A DNA stretch of 64,000 nucleotides, from contig NZ_JACHCC010000006.1 in the NCBI RefSeq assembly GCF_014207135.1, positions 227,124 through 291,123 on the forward strand, given 5' to 3'. Positions within the stretch are counted from its first letter, which is position 1. Every line of letters starts with the position of its first letter. The stretch comes from Pedobacter cryoconitis. Lineage in GTDB: Bacteria > Bacteroidota > Bacteroidia > Sphingobacteriales > Sphingobacteriaceae. Position numbers and translations under genes: made by a program. Under the pieces are notes generated by a model. It saw only the letters and a program-made list of their open reading frames with translations, searched no databases and had not been told where the DNA came from. Positions 43,277 through 52,508 of the stretch are shown in pieces.

Positions 43277-45676
43277 ATGAAGATATCATACAACCGGCTT
43301 AAACAATTCATACAAACTGACCTTAACCCACAGGAGCTTTCACTGATACTGACCAATATTGGTCTGGAGGTAGAAAGTCTTGAAAAAGTACAGCCTGTGG
43401 CAGGTGGTCTGGAAGGATTGGTAATTGGCCATGTGCTGACATGCGTTCAACATCCCAATGCTGACAGGCTGAGGGTAACTACAGTAAATGTTGGAGGTGA
43501 AGAGGCTATACAGGTTGTATGTGGTGCGCCAAATGTGGCTGAGGGACAGAAAGTCGTGGTAGCTACCGTAGGTACTACAGTATATCCGAACGAAGGCGAA
43601 CCATTCAAAATCAATAAATCAAAGATCAGGGGCGAAGTTTCTGAAGGAATGATCTGTGCAGAGGATGAAATTGGTTTAGGTGGTTCACATGCAGGTATCA
43701 TGGTATTACCTGAAGATACTGTTGTTGGACAGCTGGCCAAAGACTATTTCAAAATGGAAGACGATTATCTTTATGAGATAGGATTGACACCAAACAGAGC
43801 CGATGCAGCTTCACATCTTGGTGTAGCAAGAGATTTAGCTGCTTATCTGCGTATTGAACTGAAGATGCCGGACTTAAGTTCTTTTCGGATAGCTAACGAA
43901 GATTTACCGATAGCGGTAACAGTAGAAGATACTTTCGCCTGTCCGCGTTATACCAGTGTATCAATCAGTGGGGTAACTGTAAAAGCTTCTCCCGACTGGT
44001 TGCAGGATATATTAAAAGTAATCGGTATCCGTCCGATTAACAATATAGTTGATGTCACCAATTATGTCCTGCATGGTCTGGGCCAGCCACTTCATGCTTT
44101 TGATGCAGATCAGATTGAAGGCAAAACAGTAATAGTCAAAAAATGTGCTGAAGGAACACCATTTGTAACATTAGATGGCGTAGAGCGTAAGCTTTCTGCC
44201 GAAGATCTGATGATCTGTGATGCGGTAAAACCACTGACCATCGCTGGTGTCTACGGAGGTCAGAACTCGGGAGTAAGTGCAGAGACTAAAAATGTGTTTT
44301 TGGAAAGTGCCTATTTTAATGCAGTGTCTATCCGTAAAACAGCGAAGAGACATGCCTTGAAAACAGATGCTTCTTTCCGTTATGAGCGTGGTACAGATCC
44401 TGAAATGACCCTGTTCGCTTTAAAACGTGCAGCACTGTTAATTCAGGAGCTGGCGGGAGGTGAAATCTCTTCTGCGGTTTCCGATTTGTATCCTGTACCA
44501 GTAGCTCCGTTTGCTGTTGAAGTCAATTATAATAACATCAACGGTTTAATCGGTGCTTCTATTCCTAACCAGGAGATTAAAGACATTATCACTTCACTTG
44601 GGATTACTGTGGTTGCCGAAACAGCCGAAGGTTTATCACTTCAGGTACCTAGTTTCAAGGTAGACGTTACCCGCGAATGCGACGTTACAGAAGAAGTATT
44701 AAGGATTTACGGATATAACAATATTGCGATCCCGACAAAGATCAATGCTTCACTGGCATTTACGGCCAAGCCGGATAAAGAGCAGACGCAGCATGTAATT
44801 GCTGATCTGCTGACAGCTAACGGATACCTGGAGATCTGGTGTAATTCACTGACCAAGGGTATTTATTCTAAAAACCCGGCAGAAGCTGTACAGATCCTGA
44901 ATCCTTTAAGTTCAGATCTGAATGTAATGCGTCAGAGTTTACTGATGCCGGCACTGGAAAGTGTAGCTTATAATCAAAATAGAAAAAGCGGTGATGTTAA
45001 GTTTTATGAATTTGGTAAAACTTATCATTTGATAAATGAGAAATATGTAGAACGTCCAAGATTAATGCTTGTACTTTCCGGGGCTGATTCGGCCGAGCAA
45101 TGGAACCAAAAACCTTCACCAGTGAGTTTCTATAGTATGAAAGCAGCGGTTGACGCGGTGATCGGCAGATTGGGGATTACCAATTACCAGACCGAAGAAA
45201 TCAGCGATGAAAATTATGCTTATGGTTTGAAATACTTCAGGGGGCCTCAGACAATTGTTACTTTCGGTGCAGTGACGGCAGCAGATAAAAAACAGACTGA
45301 TGTAGACAAAGATGTGTACTATGCCGATTTTGACTGGGCTTTATTACTGGATATCGTTAGAAAGAACAAAATTATAAGTAAAGAAATCCCTAAGTATCCG
45401 GCAGTGAGAAGAGATCTTTCTATGCTGGTAGATACCGAAGTGACTTTTGAATCGTTAAAAACTATTGCTTTTAAAACCGAGAAGAAGCTGCTTAAAGATG
45501 TACAGGTATTTGATGTGTATGTTGGAGATAAATTACCGGAAAACAAGAAGTCTTATGCTTTAAGCTTTACTTTACAGGATGAAGAGCAGACGCTGACCGA
45601 CAAACAGATTGATGCCGTTATGCAAAAGATTATAGCTAACTTAGCCCAAAGTGCGAAAGCAGAGATAAGAAAGTAA
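43277..45676 (+). CDS. pheT: Phenylalanyl-tRNA synthetase beta subunit
   Basis: A 799-aa PheT. In order: start MKISYNRLKQFI, tRNA-binding (EMAP-like) domain (~40-150, VIGHVLTCVQHPNADRLRV), B3/B4 editing domain (~210-395, RPINNIVDVTNYVLHGLGQP), B5 domain, catalytic-like core, and C-terminal FDX-ACB anticodon domain (YPAVRRDLSMLV). It charges tRNA-Phe together with PheS, whose gene is not in this window. Length is normal. Confidence 0.97.
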   Translation: MKISYNRLKQFIQTDLNPQELSLILTNIGLEVESLEKVQPVAGGLEGLVIGHVLTCVQHPNADRLRVTTVNVGGEEAIQVVCGAPNVAEGQKVVVATVGTTVYPNEGEPFKINKSKIRGEVSEGMICAEDEIGLGGSHAGIMVLPEDTVVGQLAKDYFKMEDDYLYEIGLTPNRADAASHLGVARDLAAYLRIELKMPDLSSFRIANEDLPIAVTVEDTFACPRYTSVSISGVTVKASPDWLQDILKVIGIRPINNIVDVTNYVLHGLGQPLHAFDADQIEGKTVIVKKCAEGTPFVTLDGVERKLSAEDLMICDAVKPLTIAGVYGGQNSGVSAETKNVFLESAYFNAVSIRKTAKRHALKTDASFRYERGTDPEMTLFALKRAALLIQELAGGEISSAVSDLYPVPVAPFAVEVNYNNINGLIGASIPNQEIKDIITSLGITVVAETAEGLSLQVPSFKVDVTRECDVTEEVLRIYGYNNIAIPTKINASLAFTAKPDKEQTQHVIADLLTANGYLEIWCNSLTKGIYSKNPAEAVQILNPLSSDLNVMRQSLLMPALESVAYNQNRKSGDVKFYEFGKTYHLINEKYVERPRLMLVLSGADSAEQWNQKPSPVSFYSMKAAVDAVIGRLGITNYQTEEISDENYAYGLKYFRGPQTIVTFGAVTAADKKQTDVDKDVYYADFDWALLLDIVRKNKIISKEIPKYPAVRRDLSMLVDTEVTFESLKTIAFKTEKKLLKDVQVFDVYVGDKLPENKKSYALSFTLQDEEQTLTDKQIDAVMQKIIANLAQSAKAEIRK

Positions 45677-45730
45677 TTTTATTTATTACTTTTAGGAAAA
45701 ATATAAATATTATCAATTTTTAAATAAAAG

Positions 45731-46021
45731 ATGTCTTCGGTTGCAGAACAATTAGATTCGGTATTACATAAAGCGGCTCGGCTTATCGAGCTTTGTAATG
45801 CATTACAAGAGGAAAACGAGTTGTTAAAGCAGGAAAATTCATCTGTTAAGTTAGCCTTGAATGCCGCTAAAATTAAGAACTCGGACATGGATGAAAAGAT
45901 GAGGGTGCTTAAATTGGCTAAAAGTATTGAAGGAACAAGCGAGAAGACACTTGATATAAAGCAAAAAATTAACGATTTTGTGCGTGAAATCGATAAATGT
46001 GTAGTGTTGCTTAAGAAATAA
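45731..46021 (+). CDS. Small coiled-coil protein preceding zapA
   Basis: A 96-aa protein I cannot assign to a named family. Residues ~5-50 form a heptad coiled coil (EQLDSVLHKAARLIELCNAL followed by QEENELLKQENSSV), and a second helix ends in REIDKCVVLLKK. It lies 31 bp upstream of zapA on the same strand. ZapB, the known ZapA partner in E. coli, is also a small coiled coil, so an analogous Z-ring role is possible. That is inference from shape and neighbour only. Confidence 0.8.
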   Translation: MSSVAEQLDSVLHKAARLIELCNALQEENELLKQENSSVKLALNAAKIKNSDMDEKMRVLKLAKSIEGTSEKTLDIKQKINDFVREIDKCVVLLKK

Positions 46022-46052
46022 GGATTACACGAAATTGAAACAAAGCTAAGAA

Positions 46053-46343
46053 ATGGGAGAAATCTCGATAAAAATAACTATCTCTGACCGCATTTACCCT
46101 TTAAAGGTGAATATGGAAGAGGAGGAAATTGTAAGGCGGGCAGCCAAAATTATCAATGAACGTATAAAGGACTATCAGGAAAATTATGCGGTCAGAGATA
46201 AACAGGATTTACTATCTATGGCTGTATTGCATTATGCAACGGCTGTATTAAGGGTAGAGAATAAGGTGCAGGATCAAGATACTGCGGTAGCTGAAAAAGT
46301 TGAAGAATTAGATAGTTTACTGAACGATTTTTTTGCCAGATAG
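46053..46343 (+). CDS. zapA: Cell division protein ZapA
   Basis: A 96-aa ZapA: EISIKITISDRIYPLKVNMEEEEIV at the N-terminus, then a long coiled coil with DLLSMAVLHYATAVLRVE. It bundles FtsZ filaments at mid-cell. Length is typical. Upstream is a coiled-coil gene; downstream comes a structured RNA region before rny. Confidence 0.9.
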   Translation: MGEISIKITISDRIYPLKVNMEEEEIVRRAAKIINERIKDYQENYAVRDKQDLLSMAVLHYATAVLRVENKVQDQDTAVAEKVEELDSLLNDFFAR

Positions 46344-46379
46344 GATCGTCCGTTAATTTCAAAAGCATAATAGGAATTT

Positions 46380-46515
46380 AACCGTTGTTAGGTTTTTAGT
46401 TTCATTGTTTCGTAATCTTTAAATACAGGCATCGGCTGTGGAATCAGCCAGGTTATTTCAGCATGTATTTATCTGGTAACGCAAGGGACTTAAAAATTTA
46501 ACTGCGGTTTTTTTT
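46380..46515 (+). ncRNA. Candidate 6S-like structured RNA between zapA and rny
   Basis: The 253-bp gap holds a sequence that folds as one long rod. The closing stem pairs 46380-46400 with 46488-46509 (AACCG/CGGTT, GTTA/TAAC, TTTTT/AAAAA, AGT/ACT blocks). A large asymmetric bubble follows (46401-46420 against 46471-46487). Next comes an upper stem AAATACA/TGTATTT (46421-46427 with 46464-46470) and an apical hairpin GGCTG/CAGCC (46434-46438 with 46445-46449). A run of T follows the 3' arm. This is the architecture of 6S RNA, and in enterobacteria ssrS lies beside zapA. There is no convincing ORF. The 5' end is uncertain (TTTG at 46332 and a weak -7-like TTAATTTC at 46353). Confidence 0.55.
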
Positions 46516-46548
46516 TAGGTTTAAATTAAATAGGGTAATAAGAGACCT

Positions 46549-46582
46549 GCATGAGCATCATAAGATGTTTATGCATGTTTTT
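46549..46582 (+). other. Hairpin with T tract just upstream of rny
   Basis: GCATGAGCATC (46549-46559) pairs with GATGTTTATGC (46564-46574) with two G-U pairs and a 4-nt loop, then a T-rich stretch. It could be a second terminator of the RNA at 46380 or an rny leader element. Confidence 0.4.
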
Positions 46583-46596
46583 ATATATAAATTAAG

Positions 46597-48159
46597 ATGG
46601 AAATAATAGCAATAATTGGATATGTACTTGCCAGCCTGATCGTTGGTATACTGGTGGGCAGATATTTGCTGCGCAACCTGTTGAAATCACAGGAGATCGC
46701 CGCACAGACAAAAGTGAAGAAAATTTTAAAGGAAGCTGAAAGTAATGCTGAGATCTTAAAGAAAGACAGGCTGCTGGAAGCGAAAGAGAAATTTTTACAG
46801 TTAAAAACTGAGCATGAACAGGAAGTAAATGCGAAAAATAACCAGGTGAACCAACGTGAAAACGCTATTAAACAGAAAGAACAATCTGTGAACCAGCGTT
46901 TGGAGAACATGAACCGTAAGGAACAGGAACTGGACAACAGTAAGAAAAATCTGGATAAGCAAACTGAGATAGCAGTTAAAAAACAAGAAGAAGTTGACCT
47001 GTTGAAAAACCAGCATGTAAAACAATTAGAGACCATTGCAGGATTAAGTGCTGAAGAAGCCAAAAACCAGCTGGTTGAAAACATGAAACAGGAAGCCAGA
47101 ACACAGGCGATGATCCAGGTGAAGGATATCGTAGATGAGGCGAAACTGACTGCAACTAAAGAAGCTAAAAAAGTTGTGATCCAGACCATACAGCGTACTG
47201 CTGTGGAAGCAGCTATTGAAAATACAGTATCTATCTTTCATATTGAAAGTGATGAGATCAAAGGTCGTGTAATCGGACGTGAAGGAAGAAATATCCGTGC
47301 GCTTGAAGCTGCTACAGGTATCGAGATCATTGTCGATGATACACCTGAAGCAATTATCCTTTCTGGATTTGATCCGGTAAGAAGAGAGATCGCACGTCTG
47401 GCTTTACACCGTCTGGTGACTGACGGACGTATCCACCCTGCACGTATTGAAGAGGTGGTTGCAAAAACCAAGAAACAGATTGAAGATGAAATTGTGGAGA
47501 TCGGTGAACGTACCGTGATCGATTTAGGTATACACGGTCTTCATCCCGAGCTGATCAGAATGGTCGGACGTATGCGTTACCGTTCATCTTACGGACAGAA
47601 CTTATTACATCACTCACGTGAGGTAGCGAATTTCTGTGCGACAATGGCTGCAGAATTAGGCTTAAATGCTAAAATGGCAAAACGCGCAGGATTACTGCAT
47701 GATATAGGAAAGGTTCCTGATGATAATCCTGAGTTACCACACGCTATCCTGGGTATGCAGCTGGCAGAAAAGTATAAGGAACATCCTGAAATCTGTAATG
47801 CTATCGGAGCCCACCATGATGAAATTGAAATGACTTCGATGATCTCACCGATCATCCAGGCATGTGATGCGATCTCAGGTGCCCGTCCTGGTGCAAGACG
47901 TGAGGTTGTGGAAAGTTATATCAAACGTTTAAAAGAACTGGAAGAACTGGCTCTTTCTTATCCTGGTGTAGAGAAAACATTCGCTATCCAGGCAGGTAGG
48001 GAATTAAGGGTTGTTGTAGAGAGTGAAAGAGTAACGGATCAGCAGGCTGAATTACTTGCAGCTGATATCTCAAACCGTATTCAAACGGAAATGACTTATC
48101 CTGGACAGATCAAAGTTACTGTAATCAGAGAAACACGTTCTGTTGCCTTTGCGAAATAA
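46597..48159 (+). CDS. rny: Ribonuclease Y
   Basis: A 520-aa RNase Y. N-terminal membrane helix (~3-25), long coiled coil (~30-200), KH domain ([20 protein letters not shown]) and HD phosphohydrolase domain ([13 protein letters not shown] with HHSREVA upstream). It is a membrane-bound endoribonuclease that starts mRNA decay. Length matches the family. Monocistronic, with a terminator at 48183. Confidence 0.97.
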   Translation: MEIIAIIGYVLASLIVGILVGRYLLRNLLKSQEIAAQTKVKKILKEAESNAEILKKDRLLEAKEKFLQLKTEHEQEVNAKNNQVNQRENAIKQKEQSVNQRLENMNRKEQELDNSKKNLDKQTEIAVKKQEEVDLLKNQHVKQLETIAGLSAEEAKNQLVENMKQEARTQAMIQVKDIVDEAKLTATKEAKKVVIQTIQRTAVEAAIENTVSIFHIESDEIKGRVIGREGRNIRALEAATGIEIIVDDTPEAIILSGFDPVRREIARLALHRLVTDGRIHPARIEEVVAKTKKQIEDEIVEIGERTVIDLGIHGLHPELIRMVGRMRYRSSYGQNLLHHSREVANFCATMAAELGLNAKMAKRAGLLHDIGKVPDDNPELPHAILGMQLAEKYKEHPEICNAIGAHHDEIEMTSMISPIIQACDAISGARPGARREVVESYIKRLKELEELALSYPGVEKTFAIQAGRELRVVVESERVTDQQAELLAADISNRIQTEMTYPGQIKVTVIRETRSVAFAK

Positions 48160-48182
48160 GTAAAGAAAAAATATTATTAATG

Positions 48183-48212
48183 AAGCGATAGATTATTCTA
48201 TCGCTTTTTTTT
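48183..48212 (+). terminator. Terminator of rny
   Basis: AAGCGATAG (48183-48191) pairs with CTATCGCTT (48198-48206), followed by eight T. Confidence 0.9.
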
Positions 48213-48223
48213 ATTTTTATAGA

Positions 48224-48748
48224 ATGAAGAAGCAGGTCGCCCGGCAGGGAAAAGCAGAACCCCAGAAAGAAGTGGATATTCTTTTTGATACGTATGCAGA
48301 AAGTCATCAGAATCCGTCTAATGAACTGATTCACTGGATCTGTGTACCATTGATCGTATTTAGTCTATTGGGATTAATCTGGTCGATCCCCTTTCCTTAT
48401 CTCGGGTTCCTGGGTAAGTATAATGGATTTGTGAACTGGGCTTCCTTTGTTATAGCCTTCTCCGGATATTATTATTACCGTCTTTCACCGGTACTTTCCT
48501 ATATGATGATCCTGTTGATCTTTGTAGCAGCCTTTTTTATTGTACAGATAGAGAAATGGTCACTTGCAGGCGGGCCTGCACTCTGGCTGGTTTGTAGCTT
48601 GATTTTTGTGCTCTCCTGGATCGGACAATTCATCGGACATAAGATCGAAGGAAAAAAGCCTTCATTTTTACAGGATGTTAAGTTTCTGTTAATCGGGCCG
48701 ATCTGGCTGCTGCATTTCATCTGTCTTAAAGTGGGTATAAAATATTAG
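48224..48748 (+). CDS. Mpo1-like (DUF962) membrane protein
   Basis: A 174-aa protein with four hydrophobic helices and the Mpo1/DUF962 signature: ESHQNPSNELIHWICVPLIV near the N-terminus and GQFIGHKIEGKKPSF in the second half. The conserved His residues in these motifs coordinate iron in yeast Mpo1, which removes one carbon from 2-hydroxy fatty acids (alpha-oxidation). A similar role in fatty-acid or sphingolipid turnover is plausible here, since many Sphingobacteriaceae make sphingolipids. Confidence 0.85.
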   Translation: MKKQVARQGKAEPQKEVDILFDTYAESHQNPSNELIHWICVPLIVFSLLGLIWSIPFPYLGFLGKYNGFVNWASFVIAFSGYYYYRLSPVLSYMMILLIFVAAFFIVQIEKWSLAGGPALWLVCSLIFVLSWIGQFIGHKIEGKKPSFLQDVKFLLIGPIWLLHFICLKVGIKY

Positions 48749-48800
48749 CTCTCAGCATTTAGCCGGAGCCGTACGATTGTTATTATCGCATAAATTTAAA

Positions 48801-48842
48801 AAAGAAGGTCAGGGGCAGGGAGTTCTATGGCCTTCTTTTTTT
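48801..48842 (+). terminator. Terminator after Mpo1-like gene
   Basis: AAGAAGG-C (48802-48810) pairs with GGCCTTCTT (48829-48837) over an 18-nt loop, followed by a T tract. The rest of the 48749-49103 gap is AT-rich and holds the TonB receptor promoter region. Confidence 0.7.
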
Positions 48843-49012
48843 AATTTATGTGTGATTTGGGTCCGCTTAACATAAGCTTAATATTGCCGAAACACTATTT
48901 TAAGGCGTATTATGGCACATGCGAAATATTCTGAAACAGCTAATACGTAGTTCTTATTGTTTTAACAGCTGTTTTTTACCAAATTTTAATCTCGTTTTAA
49001 TTTATCAGTGAT

Positions 49013-49079
49013 TTAATATTAACTCATGGGTTCGTTCATGTGAAATTAATATTAAGGTCATATTGCTGCCCTAGTTTTA
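49013..49079 (+). promoter_or_regulatory. Upstream region of Oar-like receptor with two TTAATATTAA palindromes
   Basis: The 10-bp palindrome TTAATATTAA occurs at 49013-49022 and 49046-49055, with starts 33 bp apart. A -7-like TAGTTTTA (one mismatch) lies at 49072-49079, 25 bp before the start codon. The palindromes may be an activator site; this is speculative in AT-rich DNA. Confidence 0.3.
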
Positions 49080-49103
49080 CAAAAAAAAATAGCAGCAAGA
49101 AAA

Positions 49104-52100
49104 ATGAAAAAATTTCTAACAATTAATCTCTCCTGTGTATTGCTTACGATGCTCCTTTTTCTGGGGTTAGGAGCAACTGCCCAGGTAACGACATCCAGTG
49201 TCAATGGTAGAATTAAAGATGCAAAGGGAATAACTATTCCCGGAGCTAGCGTTTTAATCATCCATGTTCCAACCGGAACGAAATATGGTGCTGTTACAGG
49301 ACCGGACGGATATTTTCGTTTGACTAACTTAAATCCTGGAGGACCTTACAAAGTAACAGTTACTTATGTTGGTTACAACAAACAGGAAAAAGAAATCAGA
49401 GACCTTGGTTTAGGTGTTGATCAGCGTATGGACTTCACAATGTTAGATGAAGGTCAGCAACTGAGTGAGGTTACCGTAAAAGGTAAAAGAGGTGGTACTA
49501 AAATTGGTTCAAGCACACAGATTGGTGAGCAGCAGATCAAAGATATGCCTTCAGTAAACAGAAGTTTACCAGATTTAACCCGTGCAACTCCTCAGGGTAG
49601 CAAGGATAACTCATTTATGGGTACCAACTTCAGATATAATAACGTAACTATTGATGGTGCAATTAATAATGATGCAATTGGTTTTAGTCCTTCATTAGGT
49701 GGACAGAGCGGAAGTTCTGGCATGCCAGGAAGCAGTACAAGAACAAGTCCTGTGTCTATGGATGCTATCCAGGATGTTCAGGTATTATTGGCTCCTTACG
49801 ATGTGAAAGTTGGTAACTTTACCGGAGGTAGTGTAAACGCAGTAACCCGTTCTGGTACAAATGATGTATCCGGATCTGTTTATGGTTACGGTCGTAATGC
49901 AAGTCTGATCGGAAGAAATAAAACAGGTGACGGATCTAAAGAGCCTTCGTCTTTCCATGATTATCAGACTGGTTTCAGAGTAGGTCTTCCAATCATTAAA
50001 AATAAATTATTCTTCTTCACTAACGAAGAGATTACCCGTCGTCAGGATCCTGTGATCTTAGGCGCAGGTTCTCCTGATATGACTGTTCTTACTTTAGCAC
50101 AGGCACAGGCGATCTCAGATCTGATGAAAAACAAATATGGTGTAGATGCAGGTGCTTATGGTAACTATAATATCTACTCTAAATCAAATAAATTCTTTAA
50201 TCGTTTAGACTGGAATATCAATGATAAAAATCAATTGAGTATCCGTAATAACACGATTACTTCTGAAGCGACTAACTTAGAGCGTGACCAGTCGAACTTC
50301 AGGTTCGGTGGTATTGATTATGTACAAAAGAATAATCAGAGTTCTACCGTTGCTGAATTAAAAAGCAGAATCAACAACGACGCTTCAAACAGTTTAGTAG
50401 TTGGTTACTCCAATATCCATGATTACAGAACTCCTACTTCCAATCCTGCTTTACCTCAGATTGAGATTAGCGGTGCTAATGGTGGAACTATTTTCTTAGG
50501 TACTGACCGTGAGGCAAGTATCTTCAATATGAAACAAAAAACATTTGAATTCACAGATAACTTTACTTTAACTAAAGGAAGACACACATTTACTTTCGGT
50601 ACACACAATGAGTTATACAATATCACTTATGGTTTTGTGAACTCATGGAATGGTCGTGTAGCTTATGGTAGCGTTGCAGATTTCTTAGCGGGTAACCCGA
50701 GCCGTGTCCGTACGAACTATAACTATGCTGACAATTCAAGGGATAACATTATGGCTAACCCTCCCGCACAGTTTAAATTAAATATGTACAGTGTTTACGG
50801 AGAAGATCAATGGCAGGTAACTGACCGTTTCAAACTGACTTATGGTTTGAGATTTGACTTATCTGATATGCCAAACAAACAACCATTAAGTTCAAAAACT
50901 ACTGGTTCTCCAGTGGATCCTAATTACGGAACTACTTATACTTATACGCAGCCAAGTCAGATTAAAAATAGTTTCTTCGGTCAGGTACAAATCTCTCCAA
51001 GGGTAGGTTTTAACTTTGATATGTTAGGTGATCAGAGCCTGATTTTGCGTGGTGGTAGCGGATTATTTACAGGTAGAGTTCCTTTTGCCTGGTTAGGTTA
51101 CGCTTATTACAACAATGGTGTAACTTATGGTGCTTATGATAACCAGCCGGCTAAAAAAGGTGGCGTGCCATTTGCTCCGGGAAGCGATCCGATTAAAGAT
51201 GCCTTAACAGGAAATGGTGAAGCTGGTTTCGTGACTAAACAAGGTATAAATGTGAATAACGCAGCTGGTGCAACTCAGGTGGATTTAATCGACAACAACT
51301 TCAAAATGCCAAAAACATGGAGAAGCAGTTTAGCTTTAGATTATAAAACTGAAAACCAGTGGAAATTTACTTTAGAGGGAATTTACACTAAAGTTATTAA
51401 TGACCTGAAATTCCAGCAGATCAATTATGTAGATAATCCTACTTATATGGTTTATGATACACAGCATCAGCAACCAATCTATTCAGGTGCTAAAATCAAC
51501 CCTTTATACACGAATGCTTATTTGTTATCTAATACAAGCAAAGGTTACCGTTACAGTGTAACTGGTCAGATTTCAAAATCTTTCCCTTTTGGTTTAGATG
51601 TAATGGCAGCTTATACTTACGGACAGTCTAAAGATGTGACCAACGGTATCAGAAACTCAATGGAATCTAACTGGCAGTTGAACCAGGCTTTAAGCCCTAA
51701 CAATCCTCAGTTAGCTACTTCAAACTTTGATATCCGTAATCGTATCGTGTCTACAGTTAACTACAGAATTAACTGGGACAGAGCTAACAAATACGTGTCT
51801 AATTTCTCCCTATTCTATAGTGCACAATCAGGATCTCCTTACTCTTATGGATTCCTGAACTCAACGATCGACGGAACGGGTCAGACTGTAAGTTTAGTGT
51901 ACATTCCTAAAGCTGGCGAAACTGTTAACTTCTTTAAAGATATCGCAGGTGGACAGACAGCAGCTCAACAGGCAGCAGCTTTTGATTCATTCATTGATGG
52001 TGATAAATATCTTAAAACAAGAAGAGGTGAATTTACAGAAAGAAATGCTGCACGTACTCCTTGGAATACACAGCTGGACTTCCGTTTCGCTCAGGATATC

Positions 52101-52373
52101 AGAATCGTAGAAAGTGGTAAACATAAGCATACTTTAACCTTTACTTATGACATCATTAACTTAACTAACTTGCTGAACAAAAACTGGGGAGTTCAGTATT
52201 TCTCTCCAAATACTTACAACTCAATGGCAAGTGTAGGGTTAAAAACAGTAACAGCGGGTACACCAACAACTTACCCGACTTATACTTTTAGCCAGGCTAA
52301 TACAAGTACTTATTCAAAAGACTTCTTCGCATCACGTTTCCAAATGCAGTTTGGTCTGAGATACAGTTTCTAA
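49104..52373 (+). CDS. Oar-like TonB-dependent outer-membrane receptor
   Basis: A 1089-aa receptor: signal peptide (~1-27, GATAQ), carboxypeptidase-regulatory-like domain (SSVNGRIKDAKGITIPGASV), plug (TKIGSSTQIGEQQIKDMPSV ... GGSVNAVTRSGTNDVSG) and a large beta barrel ending FQMQFGLRYSF. The GGSVNAVTRSGTN motif is typical of Oar-type receptors linked to protein secretion or adhesion. Codon use looks strongly biased (TTA, GGT, GTA, CGT, AAC), like the ribosomal genes nearby, which suggests an abundant outer-membrane protein. Confidence 0.93.
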   Translation: MKKFLTINLSCVLLTMLLFLGLGATAQVTTSSVNGRIKDAKGITIPGASVLIIHVPTGTKYGAVTGPDGYFRLTNLNPGGPYKVTVTYVGYNKQEKEIRDLGLGVDQRMDFTMLDEGQQLSEVTVKGKRGGTKIGSSTQIGEQQIKDMPSVNRSLPDLTRATPQGSKDNSFMGTNFRYNNVTIDGAINNDAIGFSPSLGGQSGSSGMPGSSTRTSPVSMDAIQDVQVLLAPYDVKVGNFTGGSVNAVTRSGTNDVSGSVYGYGRNASLIGRNKTGDGSKEPSSFHDYQTGFRVGLPIIKNKLFFFTNEEITRRQDPVILGAGSPDMTVLTLAQAQAISDLMKNKYGVDAGAYGNYNIYSKSNKFFNRLDWNINDKNQLSIRNNTITSEATNLERDQSNFRFGGIDYVQKNNQSSTVAELKSRINNDASNSLVVGYSNIHDYRTPTSNPALPQIEISGANGGTIFLGTDREASIFNMKQKTFEFTDNFTLTKGRHTFTFGTHNELYNITYGFVNSWNGRVAYGSVADFLAGNPSRVRTNYNYADNSRDNIMANPPAQFKLNMYSVYGEDQWQVTDRFKLTYGLRFDLSDMPNKQPLSSKTTGSPVDPNYGTTYTYTQPSQIKNSFFGQVQISPRVGFNFDMLGDQSLILRGGSGLFTGRVPFAWLGYAYYNNGVTYGAYDNQPAKKGGVPFAPGSDPIKDALTGNGEAGFVTKQGINVNNAAGATQVDLIDNNFKMPKTWRSSLALDYKTENQWKFTLEGIYTKVINDLKFQQINYVDNPTYMVYDTQHQQPIYSGAKINPLYTNAYLLSNTSKGYRYSVTGQISKSFPFGLDVMAAYTYGQSKDVTNGIRNSMESNWQLNQALSPNNPQLATSNFDIRNRIVSTVNYRINWDRANKYVSNFSLFYSAQSGSPYSYGFLNSTIDGTGQTVSLVYIPKAGETVNFFKDIAGGQTAAQQAAAFDSFIDGDKYLKTRRGEFTERNAARTPWNTQLDFRFAQDIRIVESGKHKHTLTFTYDIINLTNLLNKNWGVQYFSPNTYNSMASVGLKTVTAGTPTTYPTYTFSQANTSTYSKDFFASRFQMQFGLRYSF

Positions 52374-52404
52374 TCCATACCAGCTCTTTTAAAGAGCGTC
52401 ATAT

Positions 52405-52440
52405 CAAAAGGCTCCATCTGATTCAGGTGGGGCCTTTTTG
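52405..52440 (+). terminator. Terminator of Oar-like receptor
   Basis: AAAAGGC (52406-52412) pairs with GCCTTTT (52432-52438), with additional CCATCT/AGGTGG inner pairs, then T. A small palindrome GCTCTTTTAAAGAGC lies at 52383-52397. Confidence 0.85.
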
Positions 52441-52508
52441 CTATATGGGCGTCCGCTAAATTCTTATATTAGCCCAATATTGAAGATTCATCCATTTTAT
52501 TTTGACAG

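Noticed and set aside
46581..47241. Long - strand open frames opposite rny
   Set aside because: They are antisense shadows of the rny coiled coil, with low-complexity Phe/Ser/Leu composition and no protein-like pattern.
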